Shown here one piece after another: positions 34,821-47,009 of a stretch of 64,000 bases of DNA. Positions within the stretch are counted from its first letter, which is position 1. Each line of letters starts with the position of its first letter. This DNA is from Hanleya hanleyi. Lineage: Eukaryota; Mollusca; Polyplacophora; Lepidopleurida; Hanleyidae. Under the pieces are notes generated by a model that saw only the letters and a program-made list of their open reading frames with translations, was not told the DNA's origin and did no database searches. The stretch is from assembly GCA_036873755.1 (NCBI GenBank), contig JAVTVY010045425.1:1-64000 (forward strand), written 5' to 3'. The translations under genes were made by a program, and so were the position numbers.

Positions 34821-36058
34821 GAGCATTTCCACAAAGTGGATGCTCTTATGTTTTCATGAGAAACGGCTCCGCCGGATCCGCCGCCACCGCCGCCGCGACT
34901 TTAAACGTGAATATCTCTGAAATCGTTAAATATTTTCGGGTCAGACTTGGTGTGCTATCTCCTTAGGCCTGGGAAATTTGTCTGGTTGTGTTTCGATACC
35001 CGCTGCTCACCACTAGGTGGCATTGTAGTCAGAGCATAGATAATACTTTCTCTGACAATTTCGTCTGAACGGCTTGTCTGATTTCTTTGAAATTTTATTA
35101 CAATAGTCTTGAAGGATAGGCAATGTGCTGAAAAGGTTTTGGTGTAGCTGGCATAACTATAAAGGCAAGTTTTTTGCGTCTCAAAAAAAAAGTTTTTTGT
35201 GAAATGAAAATTTTCCAATTCGCTTGGAGAAATATTTAAAAACTGTTCTATTCTAGGTTGTCAAGCATAAATATAGGATTGCCGACATGATAATTCCCTG
35301 TCGGTGCGAACCAAATTGCCATTTAAATGAAAAATCTCAATTATCTGACTTACTGTCAAAACTTCCGTTCTAAACAACGTGTTTGATTTCCATGAAATTT
35401 GGGTATAATGAGCTTGCAAGATAGGCAAAGGACTGACAAGATTTTGGTGGTGTTGGCGAATCATGGAGACGCAAAAATAAGATTTTGTTTTCACAAAAAT
35501 GGAAATTTGCTTCTTAATCAGGGAAAAGTAATTCTGTTTTGCTGAACATGAACGTAACATCCCCATTGTTATAATTCACATGCCAAATGGCCATTTTTTT
35601 TTAAATATATGAGATTCTCGTGACTTTAGTTTGAATAAAATCACAAATTATCAATCAGTTAATGCTCAATTTTTTGTTTTATGTGGAGGTCCCCAGAATT
35701 TATTTGAAACTCGAGATTGAAATTGCACATACCATTGCATTTTGACAGGATAGTTACAACTGTTGATAATAATTTTTTGAACTGAAAAAGTAGAAAGATT
35801 TTTGAAGTGGAACTTCTACATACCTGCTATATGGCACATCCCACCTGAGAAATTTTTACATGTATATCTAAATGAAGTAATTCATTGGAACCACTGATGA
35901 TTTTCCAATAATAAAGAAGAAAAGCAACTCTGGGTAGGGATGACAATTTCATTCCATATATTTCGCTACTACATGTAGTTCTAGCATCTCCAGCAGTGAA
36001 CAAAGTTACAAACAGCTCCATACGCACAGTATATATACAAGGCATAATGTGATCTTAG

Positions 36059-36920
36059 TCGTGTTGATCCACTGATAAGCTTGGCATAATGCAGAAACAA
36101 AGTAACTGCGAATAAACTTAATAAACACATGGTGACAGTCTCAATATTTCGACAAAATTTGATTTGTCATCTTCAGGATATGATATAACAGCAGATACAG
36201 GCTCTTATATGTACAGAAACAACTACATGTAACAAAGGCTGAAATGGTTCGATACACAAAATTAGAGGGCAATAGCCAATCGGATAATATGTGAACATAA
36301 CAAGATAAACATGAGTGGCACATAGGCATGACAAGGAATACACACACCACATAGGCCTGGCAATACACAATTGAAATGGCAATAGTTAGATAAGGATAGT
36401 GATGGGTGGTGATTTATTGAGATGTGAGCGAGTGTGTAGTGGCAGCAGACATGTCAATTAGGGGAATAAACAACTGAAACAGAGATTAGAAAAAAAAAAG
36501 TTGATTAGAGAAACGTAAGAAATGTACCTAGGATTGAAATCGGAAATAAAATCTAGAGAATTGAATAGTTACAGAACGGGAAATACAAGACTATATTAGG
36601 CTATTAATTAACAAGACAAGGAATACACACACCACAGAAATGTTGGATGGTTGTATTATCTTATCTAACCGTGATTGATGAAATAAAATATATATATGAA
36701 AGTTGAAATTAGAAACAAAAATACCAAAATAATAATAAACAGTAGTCTACCTGAATAACTGTAGCTCTTTCGAAGCTTTTACACCACTGTTAAGTTTGGG
36801 ATTTGATAGCCGAATTTTAACCATCCATCGTCACATCCTGAAGATGACAAATAAAATTTTGTCAAAATATTGAGACTGTCACCATGTGTTTAAGTTTATT
36901 CGGAGTTACTTTGCTTCTGC
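36059..36920. mobile_element. Element with ~88-bp inverted ends, Penelope-like motif
   Basis: The ends 36091-36180 and 36833-36920 are inverted copies. Each contains, read outward, CTGAAGATGACAAAT, then TTTTGTC, AAATATTGAGACTG and CACCATGTG. The direct repeat TGTGATCTTAG flanks the insertion (36048-36058 and 36921-36931), and copy 1 shows the site occupied only once. The left end has about 30 extra bases. The CTGAAGA...GAAA pattern around a GACAAA/TTTGTC stem resembles the hammerhead-type motif reported for Penelope-like elements. No protein is encoded. Confidence 0.6.
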
Positions 36921-37306
36921 ATGTGATCTTAGCCAATACATTTATGAATAGGTATAAGGCAGTAAATTATGTCAGTCCGGTTGACAGATATTAAAATGCT
37001 GTCATTTCCAGAAATTGTTAAATGTTAAGCGATAACCTGACAGCGATCTACAAATGGTGTGATTCAGGTGATACAATACACACTCGAATTGATTAAAAGA
37101 ATACATAATCTGCTTATTTGGCAAGAACTAAGTAAACTGTACACTAATGAATAAAGTATGGGGATATAGTGGGTATGTACCTACATTGAATATTTCTACA
37201 TGTCATGAAGTTTAGATAAGGACTGTCGTTTTAAGATAATATAGGTATAATTTTCTTGGCAATCCATATCAGAATTGATGAAAACCTACAAATGTTGTAA
37301 CTCTCA

Positions 37307-39991
37307 TTTTTATACGCCCGCCCAAAAGGCGGACGTATTATGTGATGGCGGTTTCCATCCGTCTGTCCGTCCATCCGTCTGTCCGTCCGTCTGTCCGTCC
37401 CCCGTGTCCGGTCTATATCTGGAACAGTTTTCTATTTACAGTTCCAATTTTTGGTGAGTGGATACCCTACGGGGAGACGATGTGTCGCGTACCAAAATGA
37501 AGGTCGAGGTCACAGGTCAAAGGTCACGGGCCTAAAAAACAGGAAATCACTGAAGTGTTCGTGTCCGGTCTATATCTGTGAACGTTTTCTATCCACAGTT
37601 GCAATTTTTTGTGAGTGGATACGCCAGGTGGAGACGATGTGTCGCGTACCAAAATTGAGGTCGAGGTCAGAGGTCAAAGGTCACTGTTGCCAAAAATCAG
37701 GAAATCATTGATCGTTGACAGTTTTTTATCTACAGTTCTAATTTTTGGTGAGTGGATGCCCTAGGGGAGGGACGATGTGTTGCATATTAAATGTAGGTCA
37801 AGGTCAGAGGTCAAAGGTCAGTGTGATCGAAAAATCAGGAAATCATTAAAAATTTCTAATTTTTTGTGAGTGGATTTAATAGGCGGAAATGAAGTGATGC
37901 ATACCAAAAATTAGGTCAATGTCAAAGGTCACTGACCCCAAAATTAGGAATTTTTTTGAAATAACGTTTTTTGTGCCAGTAGATACATTAGAGGGACACA
38001 ATGTGTCACATACCAAAATGTAGGTCAAGGTCAAAGGTCAAGGTCACTGTGACCCCAAAATCGTGAAATTGTTAAAAATCATGATTTTTTTGTGTCCATT
38101 GAGAAATTGAGGGGAGACGGTTTGTCATGTACCAAAATTTAGGCCACGGTCAAGGTCAAGGTCACTGTGACCCCAAAATCAGGAAATTATTAAAACTCAT
38201 GATTTTTTTGTGTGCATTGATAGATTGAGAGAAGAAGATGTGTACCAAAATTGAGGTCAAGGTCAAAGATCAAGGTCACTGTGACCCCAAAATCAAGAAA
38301 TCATTATCATTAAAAGTCACATTTTCTTATGCCTGTTGAAGACGAGGTTGTGTAATGCGATGTTGCGTTCTGTCCATTCATCCATTAACATCTTGTCGTT
38401 GCACTGTTATCTATGCCCATCGGGAACCCTTGGTTGCATGTTTCATTGTGAATTTTGAAGGTTCCCTGATACAACAAAGATTCTCATTGAATGAAGAACA
38501 ACATTTTTCTTTAATTTTGCTATTAAATCATTCTATTCTACATCATATGTTTTATCCTAAAACTTTTGCATGAACCATATTTGTGTCCACACATTTAACT
38601 GGTACAACATTTTTATCAATTTTTGTCACCAAACCTACTGTACATTGGAAATTATTTAAAATGAGTGATTAGGTGAGCCCATTTTTAGTCTGACTCTGGG
38701 CAATTTTGAACCAGTTTGTATACCTGAAGTTTATGTCCCCCCCCCCCCAAAAATGATAAGGGTGGGCCTGTGTCAATCAGTGTGTTTACTTGTAATCACA
38801 CTTGTGCAATGCATAAATTGCCACTGATAAAGCTACACTTTCTTGCATGCTGTAATCCCAGCACACCACTCACATGAAACCTATGTCTCTTTTATACGGT
38901 GTCCAGGGATTTTTTGCAGGTTCCAATCCCAAACTCCCAGTTCCTTTTCGTAATTCATTATTGAGGGTCCAATTTTTTAAAGTGAATTTCGGCGCAAATA
39001 GCCTGTGATCACTCACAAAACAGAGGTTTATTAGCATGAAATTCAATACCCAGCTATGCAATCGGATCGATATTGAGGATCCCAGAGGCTTTTTCTAGTA
39101 TTTCCTTCAGAAATCCTTTCAAATTGAACAACAACAACACTTTCGTTTTTTGTTTCATTTGAGTTTTGGGCGCCCATATGTTTTCCGAAACTAAGTTGGC
39201 TCTAGATGCAGCCCTGATCCTACTTGACTAAAAAAAAACAGGCTGAGGGGTCCACGCACCTTTTAGGTGCTTGCCTGAAATTCATGTTGTCCATGCGATA
39301 GCTCTAGTTTTAAGGTATGGATTGGTACCAAACTTTGAGTATACCTTACTCGCATGGCAATTAAGTGGAGCCATACATATGACATCAATTTGTCAAAGAT
39401 CTAGGTTGCAGTCCCCCAAAACTGAATCAAGCTTAGCTGACTAAATGTGTTGGAATGTTGTTGGAATATTCGAAGTTCTTTCCCCTGCATTTATATGGTA
39501 TTGCCCTGTGAAGTTGTCTCCCATGTTTGAAACGCTTCATTTAGTTAAACTGTTGTGAAATAAAAACCATACATTTACTAATTTAACGGGGAGAGGAATC
39601 CTTTATGAACTTCACACCTGTTTATTAACTCAAGAACAAAGGTTTACTTCATCACTCACTTCTTCCTTCATGAAAAATTCTCTCGTCTGAAAGGAATCCA
39701 TTTGCAGGAAAACTATTATTTTCTTGTGTTTGACTATTGTCGATATCAGTGTGGGATATGTGAGCTCTCAGCTCTTGCTTCAAGGTCAACTAGTTACAAA
39801 GAGTTAAGCTCATTTTAGTTTATCATTCAATATAAGATGTGATATATGTTACATTCTCATAAGCAAAAAATTGTAGACCTTTCTCTGGATTGCTAGATCA
39901 ATTGGAATCAAGGCTATTAAACAACCTTGAAATTTGAACCAATGTAATTTCATATATACGGGCGTATATTGAAGCCCCTTGGGCTCTTGTT
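37307..39991 (+). mobile_element. Palindrome-headed Helitron-like element
   Basis: It begins at the palindrome ATACGCCCGCC...GGCGGACGTAT (37312-37338), followed by GTCC/GTCT-rich DNA and about seven ~110-bp tandem units with TTTTGTGAGTGGAT and AGGTCAAGGTCA. It ends with GCCCCTTGGGC, a short stem, then TCTTGTT at 39991. It interrupts Helentron-like copy 2 precisely between segments that are continuous in copy 1 (GTAACTC / TATATTCCCATG). The same family starts again at 63838. It is non-coding. Confidence 0.75.
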
Positions 39992-40732
39992 CATAATTGT
40001 ATATTCCCATGTGAGTTGTCTTTCAGAACAATCTAACTAATTTTGCATGTGTTCCAACAGCCTCAGCTTTCAACAGTAAGTTAAAACCATGCTGTATCGG
40101 CTGAGCTGTTGAAACACCCTCCATTTCCTAGCTCTGACATACTGCATCACGGTCGAAATATGGGTACCATGACAGAGTGATAGATCACACAGCCAGTGAA
40201 GGTTCCTGATTTACATTGAATGTCGTTATTGCCTAAGTAGTATTAGCATTTTACAACAATAACAATTCGCTGACTTACAGTGAAATTTTTTTTTTTCATT
40301 TTTATTTGCTGGCATTGTTTCAGATAGAATACAACAGCCTAATTCATACAATCAGGAATAAAAAGGAGGTCAAAGTCTTCATGTTCAAACTTGCATGAGA
40401 AATATAAAAGTGGCAATTTGAAATTTTATTTTTGTTCGATTTTTTAATGTCGGTGGGCCCATGAAACGCAAAATAAAGTTGGTGTTGCATCACACTGGGT
40501 TTCGCCCGTTGGTGAAGAAACCCCTTCTCAGAGGTACTTCTACCAGTGATGATTCCTGATTGCTCATCCTCCAGGGGTATATGCCCCACACACTGTACCG
40601 TCCTAAAAAAATTGCCACCCCTAATAGGGAGTGTGCCCAAATTGGAGAGATCTAAAGCCCTGTGAGTACCAAATTATGTGTTACAAAATTATCTGGGGAA
40701 ATGCTCTTCGCCGTTTTTCAAACGAGCTTTCA

Positions 40733-40945
40733 TTAGGAGATGAAATATTAATTTTTGTTCAAATTTTGAGGGTTTCGTCTAAGTAATCTGCCAATAATAA
40801 TGTACATGTATATACATGTACACCTCTACATGGAAAGTTTTCTGAAGCTGTCAGCTTTCATTGGATGAGTTTGACACTTGCTACCCATGTTCAATGTGAT
40901 TCGAGGCTGTGCATGTGCTATTTGAGAAATATGACATTAAATATG
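40733..40945. repeat. ~180-200-bp satellite, single unit
   Basis: A diverged unit (TCAAATTTTGAGGG, ACATGGAAAGTTTTCTGAAG, TCAGCTTTCATTGGATGA) separated from 34290-34820 only by Helentron-like copy 2. Confidence 0.75.
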
Positions 40946-41089
40946 AATTTTTATGCCCCCCCTCTAACTAGAGGGGGGGCATATAGCGATCGCTTTGTCC
41001 GTCCATCCGTCTGTCCGTCTGTCTGTCCGTCCGTCTGTCCGTCTGTCCGTCCGAATTTCTTGTCCGAGCAATATCTCGGTTAATATTTG

Positions 41090-41656
41090 ATGGACAGGAT
41101 TGAAACTTGCATGGAATGTGGCTAGTGCCTCGTAGATGTGCAGCGTTGAGTTTTTTCCGAGTTCCGGTATAATTTTCAAGAGTTATGGCCCTTTTTCTGA
41201 AATCTCTGTGAATGGGACTTGTCCGGGCTGGATCTTGGTTAATATTGTATGGACAAGTATGAAATTTGCATGATATGTGGTCAGTGCCCCACAGTTGTGC
41301 AGCGTAAAGTTTTTCCACGTTTCGCTTATATTTTCAAGAGTTATGGCCCTTTGTTCCTGAATTTTTCGTGAATTGGGACTTGTCCGGGCTGGATCTCGGT
41401 TAATATTGTATGGACAATTATGAAATTTGCAGGATATGTTGTTCAGTGCCCTGTAGTTGTGCAGCGTGAAGTTTCTCCGCGTTTCACATATATTTTCAAG
41501 AGTTATGGCCCTTTTTTCTTCAAATTTGTGTGAATTGGGACTTGTCCGGGCTGGATCTCGGTTAATATTGTATGGACAATTATGAAATTTGCAGGATGTG
41601 TGGTCAGTGCCCTGTAGTTGTGCAGCGTGAAGTTTCTCCACATTTCGCGTATATTT
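41090..41656. repeat. ~160-bp tandem units, continued at 45088-45330
   Basis: The units contain GAGTTATGGCCCTTTTT, GGGACTTGTCCGGGCTGGAT and TCTCGGTTAATATTGTATGG. GAGTTATGG starts at 41180, 41338, 41500 and, after the nested insertion, 45246. Frames of 70-290 codons here are repeat artefacts. Confidence 0.85.
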
Positions 41657-41753
41657 ATGTCTCCCCCAACTATGTTGGGGGGAGACATCTAGTGTTTGTG
41701 CTGTCTGCCTGTCTGTCTGGATGGATGGATGGATGGATGGATGTCTGTCTGTC

Positions 41754-43509
41754 CCCTTACAGAAAATTAAGATTGCAGAGAGATTGCCGAGAGATTGCGG
41801 AGTTAGCTTGCGGTAGCTTACAATGTTAGCTACCGATAAGATCCCATTTGAAACATTGGAAGCTTGCGCTAGCTCCGGATAAGACCGGCAGGTTGGCTCC
41901 CGCAAGGTAGTGATAGCTCCCCGCAACCTAGCGCAAGCTTGCGCCAGCTCCCGATTGTAGCTCCCTGCGAGCTCGCGCCAGCTCCCCATTCCTGCTCCGT
42001 GCGAGCTTGTGCTAGCTCCCCGCGAGCTCGCGATACCTCCCCGCAAGCTCGCGATAGCTCACCGCAACCTTGCGCTAGCTCCCCGCAAGCTGCTACCTTG
42101 CCGGGAGCTACCGATAAGCTCCCATTTGAAACATTGCAAGTTTGCGGCTATCCATGGTAGCCAGCGCTAGGTACCGAAGATCCAGAGTTGTATTACTGTT
42201 GATAGGGTTGCGCGAGCTAGCGGTAGGTGGTGCAAGCTAGTGGTAGGTTGCGCAAGCCAGCGACCTATCAAACTTGATCCACAAAATCAGTGACCCTGGT
42301 TCAGCCTACAATTTCACAAATTCATTATGTAGGTCAAGATCAAAACAAAGACAGGGTGAGAATACGTACTATATATACACCAGCTATTTGAAAACATGTA
42401 GAACAAATTAGGGGAAAAGATCTGAATTTTGCGAAAAGGTAGATTAACTATCCAATAAAATTAAAAGTTTTATAGCTAATTGAGGTTAACCATGGGTTAA
42501 CTGAATAATGACCATCCATTTGTTTTGCTTAAGAAATAGCCTAGTACTGGTATCAAGTGAATCCAAATTGAATTGCTATTCATCTTTAAGAAATAACATG
42601 AGGTGAGTTTTAGTGGATTACTAAATGCATTATACATGTATGCCTTATACTCTAGACCAGGTCCAAGTTAGAAAATTCATAATTAAACCCTCTCCTACTC
42701 TCACTATGTTAATTCACTTCAGGCAAAACTCAGCTATGATTGCTTGATCATTTAAAGAGCATGTACTTACCAGAAACTAATGAAACAACATGAAATGACT
42801 CTCTCTTATAGATACATCCATTGAACTGAGATGTATAACAGCTTCTCCCTCCAATTTTTCAAATGCTGACTGCATCACACACCATCCCTCCCCATTCAAA
42901 AGTAGTCCATTTCCAGGGCAGGAAATACCAAGGATAAAAGGGCACTAATCCCATATCTAAAGAAAGTTTATCATTCACAAGAATGTGAAAAAATAAGTAA
43001 ATATCTGTAGCACTGCAGAAAACAGATTATTTGGCCTTGTGTGGAAGGGAACTTTGGAATTTTATTATGTATTCCTACACACTGGTCACGAGACTGACCC
43101 AGATTTTCCAGATGTTGGTTTAAGAAAGGCCTATATAGCTGGACAGGAATAGTAATGGTGTGGAATCTCAAGAATACAGAGACTATCAAATATCTCAAAC
43201 TTGCGATAGCTTCCGCAAACTTGCGCTACCTCTCGCGAGCTAGCAGGTTTGAAACTCTGCGATGATGGTAGGTAGCGCAAACTTGCGGTGAGTACTAGAA
43301 ACAATCTATGATAGTGAGCGCGAGGTAGCGGATATCTCACGCGAGCTAACGGGTAGCTCCCGCTGGCTCTCGCGATCTGCTGGTTAGCTCGCACTAGTTC
43401 GCGCAAGGTAGCGGATAGCTCGCGCAAGGTAGCGGATAGCTCGCACAAGTTAACATATGAGCCCGGGAGCTTAGCGGGAGCTCCCCGCAACCTTAAATTT
43501 CTGTAAGGG
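41754..43509. mobile_element. Foldback element with GC-rich subterminal arrays
   Basis: Terminal inverted repeat CCCTTACAGAAAATTAAG at the left and CCCTTACAGAAATTTAAG in complement at the right. Inside each end (41765-42260 and 43195-43500) are arrays of short motifs around GCGCAAGCTTGCGC, AGCTCCC and GGTAGC in both orientations, which could fold into large cruciforms. The centre (42270-43190) is ordinary AT-rich DNA without a gene. The frames of 287 and 119 codons across the arrays are low-complexity artefacts. Confidence 0.75.
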
Positions 43510-43538
43510 TCTGGATGGATGTCTGTCCGGCCCCTTGC

Positions 43539-44884
43539 CTTGTCTGCAAGATATCTTGAGAACTACTGGATGGAATTTCACCAAACTTGGATGGAAGCTT
43601 CATTGGGATAGCCCCCTCATTTGATTAGGTTTTGGTGTATGTGCGTGCATTCATCCGTGTCCGGTGTCCGTCCGTCCGTCCATCTACTTGTACATGTATA
43701 TACAGGGCTTGTCTGCAAGATATCGGGAGAACTACTGGATGGAATTTCACCAAACTTGTATGGAAGCTTCATTGGGATAGCCCCCTCATTTGATTAGGTT
43801 TTGGTGTATGTGCGTGCATTCATCCGTGTCCGGTGTCCGTCCGTCCGTCCATCTACTTGCACATGTATATACAGGGCTTGTCTGCAAGATATCTGGAGAA
43901 CTACTGGATGGAATTTCACCAAACTTGGATGGAAGCTTCATTGGGATAGCCCCCTCATTTGATTAGGTTTAGGTGTATGTGCGTGCATTCATCCGTGTCC
44001 GGTGTCTGTCCGTCCATCCATCTACTTGTACATGTATATACAGGCCTTGTCTGCAAGATATCTTGAGAACTACTGGACAGAATTTCACCCCACTTGGATG
44101 GAAGCTTCAGTGGGATAGCCCCCTCATTTGATTAGGTTTTGGTTTGTGTGTCTGCATTCATCCATGTCCGGTGTCCGTCCGTCCGTCCATCTTTTGTACA
44201 TGTATATACAGGGCTTGTCTGCAAGATATCTGGAGAACTACTGGACAGAATTTCACCAAACTTGGATGAAAGCTTCATTGGGATAGCCCCCTCATTTGAT
44301 TAGGTTTTGGTGTGTGTGCATGCGTTCATCCGTGTTCGGTGTGTGTCCGTCCATCCGTCCGTCCATCTACTTGTACATGTATATACAGGGCTTGTCTGCA
44401 AGATATCTGGAGAACTACTGGATGGAATTTCACCAAACTTGGATAGAAGCTTCACTGGGATAGCCCCCTCATTTGATTAGGTTTTGGTGTATGTGCGTGC
44501 ATTCATCCATGTCCGGTGTCCGTCCGTCCGTCCATCTACTTGTACATGTATATACAGGCCTTGTCTGCAAGATATCTTGAGAACTACTGGACGGAATTTC
44601 ACCCCACTTGGATGGAAGCTTCAGTGGGATAGCCCCCTCACTTGATTAGGTTTTGGTGTGTGTGCGTGCATTCATCCATGTCCAGTGTCCATCCGTCCGT
44701 CCATCTACTTGTACATGTATATACAGGGCTTGTCTGCAAGATATCTGGAGAACTACTGGACGGAATTTCACCAAACTTGGATGGAAGCTTCAATGGCATA
44801 GCCCCCGCATTTGATCAGGTTTTGGTGTATGTGTGCATGCATGCATCCGTGTCCGGTGTCTGTCCATCCGTTCATCTACTTGTA
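43539..44884. repeat. 169-bp tandem array, 8 copies
   Basis: CTTGTCTGCAAGATATCT starts units at 43539, 43708, 43877, 44046, 44214, 44391, 44560 and 44729, giving periods of 168-169 with one of 177. Each unit also has ACTACTGGATGGAATTTCAC, ATAGCCCCCTCATTTGATTA and CCGTCCGTCCATCTACTTG. Units are highly similar, so the array is young or homogenised. Confidence 0.92.
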
Positions 44885-45934
44885 TCGCTTCTTTGTAATT
44901 AATATTTTTAGATACGCAGCTTTGTTTAAGATACTTATTGCATTCATTTTATAGCACTTTACCTTAAATAATGTGCCCATTCAAGGCAGGGTGGGAGGAT
45001 GGGGGAGACGTATGTTTTTGTTAAAAAAACAACCAGCATAGGCTTCATGCCGGAGCGGCAACTCAAGGGTCAAAGCGGAACCTCTAGTTTCAACAGTTAT
45101 GGCCCTTTTTTCTTCAAATCTTTGAGACTTGTAGGGCTGGATCTCGGTTAATATTGTATGGACAAGTATGAAATTTGCATGATATGTGGTCAGTGACCCA
45201 TTGGTGTTCAGCGTGAAGTTTCTCTGCTTTCGGTTATATTTTCAAGAGTTATGGCCCTTTGTTTATCAAAACTAAAGTGAATGGGATATATTCATTTGTC
45301 CAGGCTGGATCTCAGTCCATAACCGATTTGGACCAGAAAAATGGCTATATTATATATTATCCTACATTCCAAAGCAGACAACACAGGTCCTGAAGTTAAA
45401 GTATGAAGTTGCCCCAAAAAGAGTGAATTGGGTGCAAAATTCAAAGTTCACTGATCGCTTCATAATTTCACCACAATATACTCCCAAGGAATGTAGGTCT
45501 CATAACCAGGTCACATTTTCGGATTTGGCGAAAGCCCTGGCGACCATCTTGCATCGAAACATCGTATTATCACTTGTTGGCTGATACTTGGAATATGTAT
45601 TATGTGAGGCATGGCAAAAAAAGTGACAGAAACAGAATTTTTATAATTATCCAAATTAGGCCTCCACCAACCAATAAACAACAGAACAATGGCGGGGCAG
45701 TGTCGGATTAAAGCGGAAGCGGGGGCATACAATTGGGCAATCTCTGATTGCTTCCTTCCTGTGTTGTCCTAATTATTGCAGTTTTGACTTTGTACGTTTT
45801 CATTGTTAAGGTTTTTGTTGGGCAAAATTTACATGTAGATCTGTACATGGAAAGTTTGTTGAACCTTTCGTGGGATGATTATAAAACTTGGTGGACATGT
45901 TTCATGTTTTCCTAGGTCACAGCTCTCCTGCAGT

Positions 45935-46850
45935 AATCCCACACAGGACTGACGTATCCAGCAGTATTCCCAAATGGCACTGGCCTATCCAGCAGTAATG
46001 CCATGTACGGGACTGACCTATCCAGCATTAATTCCATACGGAACTCAACTATCCAGCAGTAATCCCAGACCAGACTGGTCTATCCAGCAGTAATCCCATT
46101 TGGGACTGGCCTATCCAGCAGTAATCTCACACAGAGCTGACCTAGCCAGCAGTAATCCCAAATGGCACTGGCCCATCCAGCAGTAATGCCACACGGGACT
46201 GACCTATCCAGCAGTAATCCCAGGCTGGACTGGCCTATCCAGCAGTAATTCAACATGGGACTGGCCTATCCAGCAGTAATTCCACACGGGACTGGCCTAT
46301 GCAGTAGTAATCTCACACTGGACTGACCTATCCAGAAGTATGACACTGGACTGCAATATGCAGCAGTAATCCCTCATGGCACTGACCTATCCAGCCATAA
46401 TCCTACATGGGACTAACCTATCCCGCTGTAATCCCACACAGGTTTAGCCTATCCAGTAGTAATCCCACATGGGACTGGCCTCCCCAGCTGTAATCCCACA
46501 CAAGATTGCCGTATTCAGCAGTAATCCCACACGGGACTGTCCTATCCAGCATTAATCCCATACGAGACTCATCTGTCCAGTAGTAATCCCAGAGAGGACT
46601 GGCCTATCCAGCAGTAATCCCACAGGGGACTGGTCTATCCATCAGTAATAACACACGGGACTGGTCCATCCAGCAGTAATCCTACACAGGACTGGCCTAT
46701 CCAGCAGTAATCTATGGCACTGACCTATCCAGCAGTAATCTCACACTGGACTGCACTATGCACCAGTAATCCGACAGCACTGACCTATCCATCCTACATC
46801 CTACCTATCCAACTTATATGCCAGTAATCCCACATGGGACGGATGTTATT
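45935..46850. repeat. ~31-bp satellite (CTATCCAGCAGTAATCCCAC)
   Basis: About 28 units of roughly 31 bp with the core CTATCCAGCAGTAATCCCAC and GGGACTGGC. It is followed by a unique-looking flank (46850-47005). Both array and flank recur at 52866-53220. Confidence 0.88.
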
Positions 46851-47009
46851 GCCTGTTCCAGATAATCTATTCCAGACATTATTGCTTGTACCACATCACC
46901 TATTCCAGACCTTATTGTTTGCTCTACATGTATGCTTTCAATACTGCTGCACCTTCGGCGGATGACCCCGCAAGGCGAGATGTTGGGGTTCTCAGAACGC
47001 TTGTTTAGT

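Larger units (their letters stand above)
34821..40732 (+). mobile_element. Helentron-like repeat, copy 2
   Basis: Starts with the palindromic GAGCATTTCC...GGATGCTC and ends GGAAATGCTC followed by a GCTC...GAGC stem and TTTCA. Removing it rejoins a satellite unit (CTATTTA with GGAGATGAAA). It is colinear with copy 1 in inverse orientation, and flanks fit either a TTA duplication or a T/T insertion site. Subterminal inverted repeats plus a 3' stem without long terminal repeats are the described hallmarks of Helentron-associated non-autonomous elements. Two elements are nested inside, at 36059-36920 and 37307-39991. Without them the copy would be about 2.4 kb. Confidence 0.75.
41657..45087 (+). 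mobile_element. Nested palindrome-headed element
   Basis: Inserted inside one ~160-bp unit: TTCGCGTATATTT precedes it and TTCAACAGTTATGG follows. The head palindrome is ATGTCTCCCCCAAC...GTTGGGGGGAGACAT (41657-41688). The 3' part (44995-45087) has GGGGGAGAC and AAGCGGAACCTCTAG. It carries a (GGAT)n run at 41719-41742, the foldback element at 41754-43509, and the 169-bp array at 43539-44884. Confidence 0.7.
40946..45755 (+). mobile_element. Outer palindrome-headed element with ~160-bp units
   Basis: The head palindrome TATGCCCCCCC...GGGGGGGCATA (40952-40983) is followed by (GTCC/GTCT)n at 41000-41050 and ~160-bp tandem units. Near 45726 the sequence GGGGGCATACAATTGGGCAA leads to the 3' stem GCAATCTCTGATTGC (about 45737-45751). 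A second palindrome-headed element (41657-45087) is nested inside. The layout (5' palindrome, microsatellite, tandem repeats, 3' stem) matches the elements at 37307 and 59317. Confidence 0.7.

Noticed and set aside
37312..38340. Short regular repeats resembling a CRISPR array
   Set aside because: The units are contiguous, diverged tandem repeats of about 110 bp with no unique spacers, in a eukaryotic sequence with introns.
41183..42046. 287-codon minus-strand frame
   Set aside because: It runs through the 160-bp tandem units, a GGAT microsatellite and the foldback array, crossing three unrelated repeat boundaries.
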